Assembly (NCBI GenBank): GCA_009103225.1
Contig: RHPI01001946.1
Coordinates: 133,484 to 197,483 of the forward strand
Reading direction: 5' to 3'
From: Chlorokybus atmophyticus
Lineage: Eukaryota; Streptophyta; Chlorokybophyceae; Chlorokybales; Chlorokybaceae
Length of the DNA stretch: 64,000 bases
The notes beneath the pieces were generated by a model. The model was not told where the DNA came from, ran no database searches, and was given only the letters and a program-made list of their open reading frames with translations. The translations under genes and the position numbers were made by a program. Position 1 is the first letter of the stretch. The number at the start of each line of letters is the position of its first letter. Of the stretch, positions 58,257-64,000 are shown in pieces.

Positions 58257-58272
58257 TATGAGCTACACCCCC
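58200..58272 (-). tRNA. tRNA-Ala (anticodon TGC)
   Basis: 73 nt on the minus strand, reading GGGGGTGTAGCTC at the 5' end. It folds into a standard cloverleaf: a 7 bp acceptor stem with G-U pairs, D arm GCTC/GAGC, anticodon stem CGCGC/GCGCG with loop TTTGCAT, and T stem CGGGG/CCCCG with loop ATCGATG; discriminator A. No intron. The B-box reads GGGATCGATGCC in place of the usual GGTTCGAATCC form (A where the first T of TTC sits), so expression is likely but not certain. Confidence 0.93.
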
Positions 58273-58794
58273 GAACGACACCCACACGTTAACTGGTAAC
58301 AATATAACATATAAGATGTTAATATATATCAAACCTGATCGAGAGATCTGGGTCAGAAATTTAGGGCTTCATGAATGCTATACGCCACTCGTGCGTGTCA
58401 TTACTGGCAAGGCTGCTACGGTACACTCCTCTGCCGGCCCAGGCGGACGGCCAGAGCCTTCAGGCCGTGAGCCTGACCTGGGCTGGTCCACAGCCTTGAC
58501 CACCTCCACGCTCACAGGGACGTTGTTATGGCACGCTGAGGCGGAGAGTACGCAGTAGCAAGCGTCGTAAAGAATGCGACGGGTCAGCCAGGCAGCAAAC
58601 TTACGCCCAACCCTCACTGTTGACCAGGTTCGCCCTTGCTTGCGTGCGTGCGTGCGTTACTGTTGACTCGGTGGTTTACTCCGTGTAAGAGTTGCTTACT
58701 GCCAAAGCCTGAAGCCACTCTTGTAACAGCCGCAGTCGCGTTGTTGACGACTTTGTCCTGCTGTGGCAAAACCCTGATTCTTGTCTCCGCGCAG
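58273..58794. other. Upstream of the PRAF-like gene, first exon(s) not found
   Basis: The PH-domain exon at 58795 cannot be the first, since it begins mid-protein. A GC-rich plus frame at 58430-58558 and (GCGT)n at 58641-58656 are present, but I could not choose a start. Confidence 0.45.
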
Positions 58795-61700
58795 GCTATT
58801 ATTGCCTTGCGCAAAGGTGCAGCTTTGTTGAAGTATGGGCGACGTGGGCGACCGCACTTCTGCCACTTTAAGTTACTGCAGGTCAATGCTTAGCTGTGTT
58901 TTACTCTAACAAAGAAAACGAGCATTTGTGTCCTGCCTTCATGCATTCTAGGTTTTATTGTTGTTGTGTTCGCTCCAAAGAGTGGATTTGTACTTGATTT
59001 TGGTTGACAAAATTTGGGCTTGCTGCAGGAGCCTGATGGCAGCTATAGCCTGCAATGGGTCTCCAATGCTTCCAAGGGCGCTCGCAAGTTGGACCTGGCT
59101 TCCGTTAACGAGATCCGCCTCGGTCAGAGAACGGTGAGTTCTAGGCAGTGCATGACCAACAACAATGCAGACAGAAGAGTTCTGCAGTTGGGCAGTCATT
59201 GTTGTGCAGTAGAATGTAGTAACCGTGTAAGTTCATGCAAAAGGGCTATCAAACAAGCAGCTCCTTAACTGTACAGGGCTCTTTGGCAGCGCTCTGCCTA
59301 GCTTGGTCGTGTAGTTGACTATGTATGCCCCAAGCACACGTAGTCAGCAACAAGTCGATAGCCTGTCAGCAGTCCAAGATTGACCCAATGCAGCAGCTTC
59401 CAGTACATCTGGCTTATGCATTTCCAAAGCTTATCTGGTGTTGCACTGGCCTGCAGGAGGTTTTTCGGCGACACTTGCGCCCTCACGTGGACTATCTGTC
59501 CTTTTCTCTAATCTACGACAACCACACACGGTCGTTGGATGTGGTAAGTTCGCCAAGTTTTCATCCAATAAGTAGTAACTAACGCAATGTAATTTGACTG
59601 CAGCAGCAATCAAATGTAATTGTTTGCTGCTGCAGTCAGCGTCCTACCAGCATAAGTCATGCGAGCAGACAGTACGATACTGTGTTTGTATGCTTTGCAA
59701 GCTTGGCCAAGCCCTGTGTGCCTTGTGTCTGCAGGTGTGCAAGGATTCAGATGAGCTAGAGATGTGGTTGGTGGGTCTGCAGGCCCTGACTAGTGATCGC
59801 AGCTTGCAGCGCTCAACAAGCACAGCAAGCACAGCGAGCGCTAACCTCGGAGCTCTCACATCTCGCTCGGGCGCCAGTATGCAGGTTATACATATAATGC
59901 CACTGATATGCTTGGCGCATTGTCAGCATGCTGTCAGCTTTTTTTGCTCCGCACCAGACACTATGTTGATGAGAGAGATGATGTTATCATGTTGCACACT
60001 CATGATGTCCCTGCATGTTTAGGAATCGCCACTTGCGAATGGTGCTTGGGGATTTGAGAACAACACATACAGCAGTGCCTACAGCTCTTCATATGGCACG
60101 TTCGCACTTCCCAAGTCGGCATCCTCACCGTCAGTATTCTCAGTACCTGCGTCAGACTTCACCTCACCAGGCAGTACAGAAGGTGTCACAGCAGTTGGTG
60201 TACCTGTAAAGTTTCCTTCAGTGTCTTCGCAAACACAGGTGCAGCACTACTGCCTTTGCCAGGAGGGCTCACACGCATGTTGTTCATCGATCATGTGTAT
60301 GCTTAGCAAGTTGCTTGACATCAAGCTTGGAGTTAATCATCTGGGTGGCAGGTGGAGTTGGGTGATGTCTATTGTTGGGGTGAAGGTATGCGCGGGCGAG
60401 ACGACAACGCACACCCGATAGACGCGCTGACACCCATTCCTATCTTTGACATGGCAGCATTGGATGTTCGCACCGTTTCTTGCGGCCAATGGCATGCTGC
60501 GTTGGTTATCTCTGGAGGCCAATGCTTCACTTGGGGCGAGACGCGCGGGCCTCATCTTGGTCACGGTGCTGCTCTGGATGCCCCAACGCCGCAGATGGTT
60601 TCTGCTCTCGCTGGCATCAGCACCGAGCAGGTTTGTCCTAGTGAACATGATCTTAACAAGACAGTTGTGGTGCCTCCACCCATCAGTTGAGATAACTTAT
60701 AAGTACAATAGTCTATTGGCCTCATCATGAACCGCAACTCATTGCTCACACATGTTGTTGCAGTACTGTAGTGACCAGAGCCTACGTACAGATGCAATTT
60801 CCACCAGGATCTGATTAAATAACAACACTACACCTATGCGCTAGCCGGAGCGCTGAACTGCAAAAACATGAACAGACGAAACGCACACGCGTCCATTGAC
60901 AGTCATTCCACCTTGCAGCTATTTCGTCATGATGCATTGTCAACTGGCAGCTGTTGATAGCTGGAATTAATGAACAAAGCAGCTTGTGTCAGCACTGTTG
61001 CTAGGACGTTTGCTGTCAACAGTGTCAAGTGCTCGTGTAAAGGTTGCTATCCTATAACAGGTTGCGTGTGGCGCTTTTCACACAGCAGTTGTCACTGTGG
61101 ACGGGCAGCTATTCACATGGGGTGATGGCCTCAACGGATCTGGGGTATTGGGCCACGGTAACGACAACAATCAGTGGGTACCCAAGTTAGTAAGGCATTC
61201 CCTTGAAGGAGTTCGAGTGAAGCAGATCAGTTGCGGCCCATGGCACACAGCACTTACCACAGATGAAGGAGAGTTGTACACGTGGGGTGATGGCTCTTTT
61301 GGCACACTTGGGCATGGAGACAGATCAAGTTGTCATCTGCCAAGACCTGTTGAGGCGCTTTCTGCGCATCGCTCACTTATGGTAGCGTGTGGCGTTTGGC
61401 ATACTGCCGCTGTTGTGGAGGAGGCTGGTCATCCCGACAAGGGTGGTGTTGCTTACACTTGGGGTGATGGAGACAAAGGCCGCTTGGGTCATGGCGACAA
61501 GGTGCGTTCAGTGTGCTCTATTGAGAGCTGGTGTTGGCCCTTTTCCGTCATAGCGAGGAATGTCTGCCGCATTGATGTGTATGCTGCATTGCACTGAACT
61601 TGATGATAGACCCACTGCGCCTCAATGTTGACTGTTCTTTGTCTACACAGGAGGATGCCCTTTTCCCGCGTCGAGTTGACGCTCTCTGGGGTGAGGCTTT

Positions 61701-64000
61701 GCGGCAGGTGGCTTGTGGCAAGCGGCACACGGTGGCACTCACAATGTCGGGAGTTGTGTACAGCTGGGGCTGCAACGACTATGGCCAGCTTGGCATAGGT
61801 GAAATTGCTTGACCCTGGGCTTTCAGGAAGCGTTGTGTTCACCTTCACAAATACCTGACAGTAGTTGAAGCTGGTAACAGCATGTCTGACTGTTGTCGCT
61901 GTGCATACAGGCGACAATCCTCCTGTACAGTTGCAACCAATACTTGTGCAAGGCAAGCTGCACGGAGTGATGGTTGGTGCTGTAGCTTGTGGGATGGACC
62001 ACACTGCTGCGCTGGGGGACAATGGTGCTGGTGTGTTTACATGGGGATGCGGAACCAATGGGAGACTTGGCCTAGGTGATGTCAAAAACCGAACCACACC
62101 AGATCATGTAACAGCACTCCGCAACAGGCGTGTGATTCAGATTTCCTGCGGTGCTTCCTCCATGGCTGTTGTATGCCGGCATCAGGATGTTTCTCAGGCG
62201 GACACGGACAAGTGTTTCACTTGCAAGACCAGGTTTGGGTTGGGCAAGAAGAAGCGTCACACGTGCTACCAATGCGGGCATGCATTCTGCGGCAACTGCA
62301 CATCAAATAAGGTGTTGAATGCCACGCTGGCGCCTTACCCAGACAAGCCCTCCCGAGTATGCGACCCGTGCTTCAAGAGTTTTGGTCCAGAATCCAAAGT
62401 TGGAACACTTGTTGCTGCTGCCAAAGCAACGCAGGATGCAAGATTGCCTGCGCAAGGTGGTCGACCTCCCCGAGCTCCTCCAGCTTACATGGCAAGCGCA
62501 TCGTTCACAGAGTCTCAACTAACTTCTCGCTCTCAAAGATCCCAGCCGCTGCCAACTGGCACCATGTCACCCAGTGCAGTCCTACACCGACCACTGCCTC
62601 TGAACCCGCAAGCGCAGCAGTTTCTCCAGAGCAACTTCTCGCACGTGCTGCAGCGAGGAAGTGCACCACCTCGACCGCTTCGCAGCACAGGCAGTCACAG
62701 TTCCTTGAAAGAACTTGATGCGCTGTCAGATCCACCATCTTCGCCCACTCCCAACGATGACACGCTGTCCAATACAACAGGCGACATGGAGCTGCCGTCG
62801 CCAAGTGACAGCGAAAGATCTCAATGGGGAAGAACACCAAAGCCTCACCTAAACATGGCCATTGCAAATGAGGAAGACTTTGTAGTCGCCATCCAGAAGC
62901 GTGTTCATGATGACGACCTTTCAGTAACAGTGTCGCGCAAGGAGACTAGCATTGCGCGCACGTCCCCCATCAACACATCAACCTCGCGATCAGTAAAGCC
63001 CTCAAACAGTATTGGGTCCTCGCTCAACTCTTATGGCACTCCTGGCAGCACGTCTGTACCCAAACCATCTGAGACGGCAGCTGAGAGTCGCCCTCCCGCG
63101 AGTGACGTTCCCCGTGCCATCAGTGAGCTGGAGGAGAGGTGTCAGCGTGCCGAAAGGGAGGTCATGCGTCTACGCTCCTTACTGGATGCTACCGCAAAGG
63201 TAGTGCTATGCTTGACACTTGGCAAGCTATCCATAGCTGCAACACGTCACAATGAGCACACTGTGATCCCTATACTCAATGTCAATGGAACAGTTATTCT
63301 GGCAAAATTGTGGTATCATTGTTGTGTGCGGGTTTGCAGGCATCTAACAAGGCCAAAGCTACGTCGAACGGAGGGCAGTCTCGAGGTGTCACCAGTCCAA
63401 CACGCACTTTGCCTGTGCTGACCACAGGGCGCCAAAGTGAAGGAGCAGGCAAAGGCAAGAGTGCCCCTCGTCCAACAGGTGTGCACACTAGCCTTTGCTG
63501 TCATGCAAGTCGAGATGGTTGCTGACGACTTTGTGGTTGCACAATAGGTAGCGCAACCAATGCCAAGGCCACCACGTCTGCATCATCATCAGCAGGAATG
63601 GTGCGTGCGACCGCCATTCGTCGCAGCACGCTAGGCGCCACGACAAGCAGCAACCACTCTAGTGGAGGGACTAGCCCAGGTTCAAGCGGCAAAGAACAGG
63701 TTGCGTTGCTGGTGCAAGAGGACTCGTACGACTCCGCCAGTAGCACCCCACATGCTGCTCATCCGTCAAGTAGGGACATCACTCTACCCGTTGGAACCAG
63801 CAACCTTGCATATAATGGCGGCGAGCAAGAGTGGGTGGAAGAGGTTGATGAAGGAGTGTTCATGACGGTCGTGAGGGCACCAACCAGCGCTGCAAATGAG
63901 CTCAAGTCCGTACAGTTTTCAAGAGACAGGTTTGAGGCTGGAGCAGCCGAGAAATGGTGGGACGAAAATCGCCAGCAGGTGCTGGCGGCCCTTGAGAGCG
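58795..64000 (+). CDS. PRAF: PRAF-like protein: PH, RCC1 repeats, FYVE, BRX (partial at both ends)
   Basis: Exons 58795-58881, 59029-59133, 59457-59543, 59735-59884, 60023-60238, 60352-60630, 61061-61501, 61651-61798, 61911-63199, 63340-63478, 63548 to the window end. All junctions are in frame; 1131 residues seen. The PH domain is AIIALRKGAALLKYGRRGRP to EMWLVGLQALTS. A Ser-rich linker follows, then RCC1 repeats (GDVYCWGEG, SCGQWHAALV, LFTWGDG, ACGVWHTAAV, ACGMDHTAAL). The FYVE finger is CFTCKTRFGLGKKKRHTCYQ to RVCDPCF, with RHTCYQCG in place of the canonical basic RHHCR motif, as in plant PRAFs. Then a Ser/Pro-rich stretch, a coiled coil ISELEERCQRAEREVMRLRS, and the BRX domain EWVEEVDEGVFMTVVRAP with WWDENRQQVL at the edge. 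In plants PRAFs are linked to phosphoinositide membranes and small-GTPase exchange in polarity and clathrin traffic. The start and stop are not seen. Confidence 0.92.

Overview
The window is nuclear DNA of a eukaryote, most likely from the green lineage (an alga or a basal green plant). The main evidence is a gene with the PH-RCC1-FYVE-BRX order of plant PRAF proteins, a plant-type trehalose-6-phosphate phosphatase, a plant-like Aurora kinase, a Prp19 that begins MFCAISG, and AAACCCTA telo-box motifs in gene leaders. Genes have many short exons and GT-AG introns (two apparent GC-AG), and I could thread in-frame splice junctions through nine of them. The species cannot be fixed from the sequence. 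Two runs of N (30767-30833, 47815-48047) show it is a draft scaffold.

Layout, left to right: a secreted beta-propeller-like protein (minus, 128-2098); trehalose-6-phosphate phosphatase (plus, 3304-5902); a secreted right-handed beta-helix protein (minus, 7221-11650); a small unknown gene (plus, 13023-13986); a ubiquitin-like-domain protein of unknown family (minus, 14758-18137); a full-length ABCB transporter (plus, 19784-25602); an Aurora kinase (minus, 26460-28738); a doubtful small gene (plus, 29423-29814); an adenylate-kinase-like protein with a probable mitochondrial leader (minus, 30239-33396) that is interrupted by an assembly gap; a trypsin-like protease with an apparent frameshift (minus, about 34139-35889); an OTUD6-type deubiquitinase (plus, 37983-39324); Prp19 (minus, 42183-44889) divergent from a MAM33/p32 mitochondrial matrix protein (plus, 45256-46773). 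A roughly 11 kb gene-poor, AT-richer repeat island (47-58.2 kb) follows, with the 3' end of a Ty1/copia retrotransposon, diverged repeats and a near-perfect 73 bp palindrome. It ends at a tRNA-Ala(TGC) gene. The right end holds a PRAF-like gene (plus, 58795 to beyond 64000).

The genes do not form a pathway; this is ordinary eukaryotic gene mixing. The non-coding DNA is more unusual. Many introns carry long stretches in which purines and pyrimidines almost alternate (TG/CA/CG/TA steps), and most gene leaders carry a GGC triplet tract in sense orientation. The Aurora leader also has a perfect palindromic E2F-type site. Nothing here amounts to a clearly new biological system. The best leads are the alternating-purine/pyrimidine introns, the GGC leaders, the unassigned secreted pair at the left end, and the repeat island.
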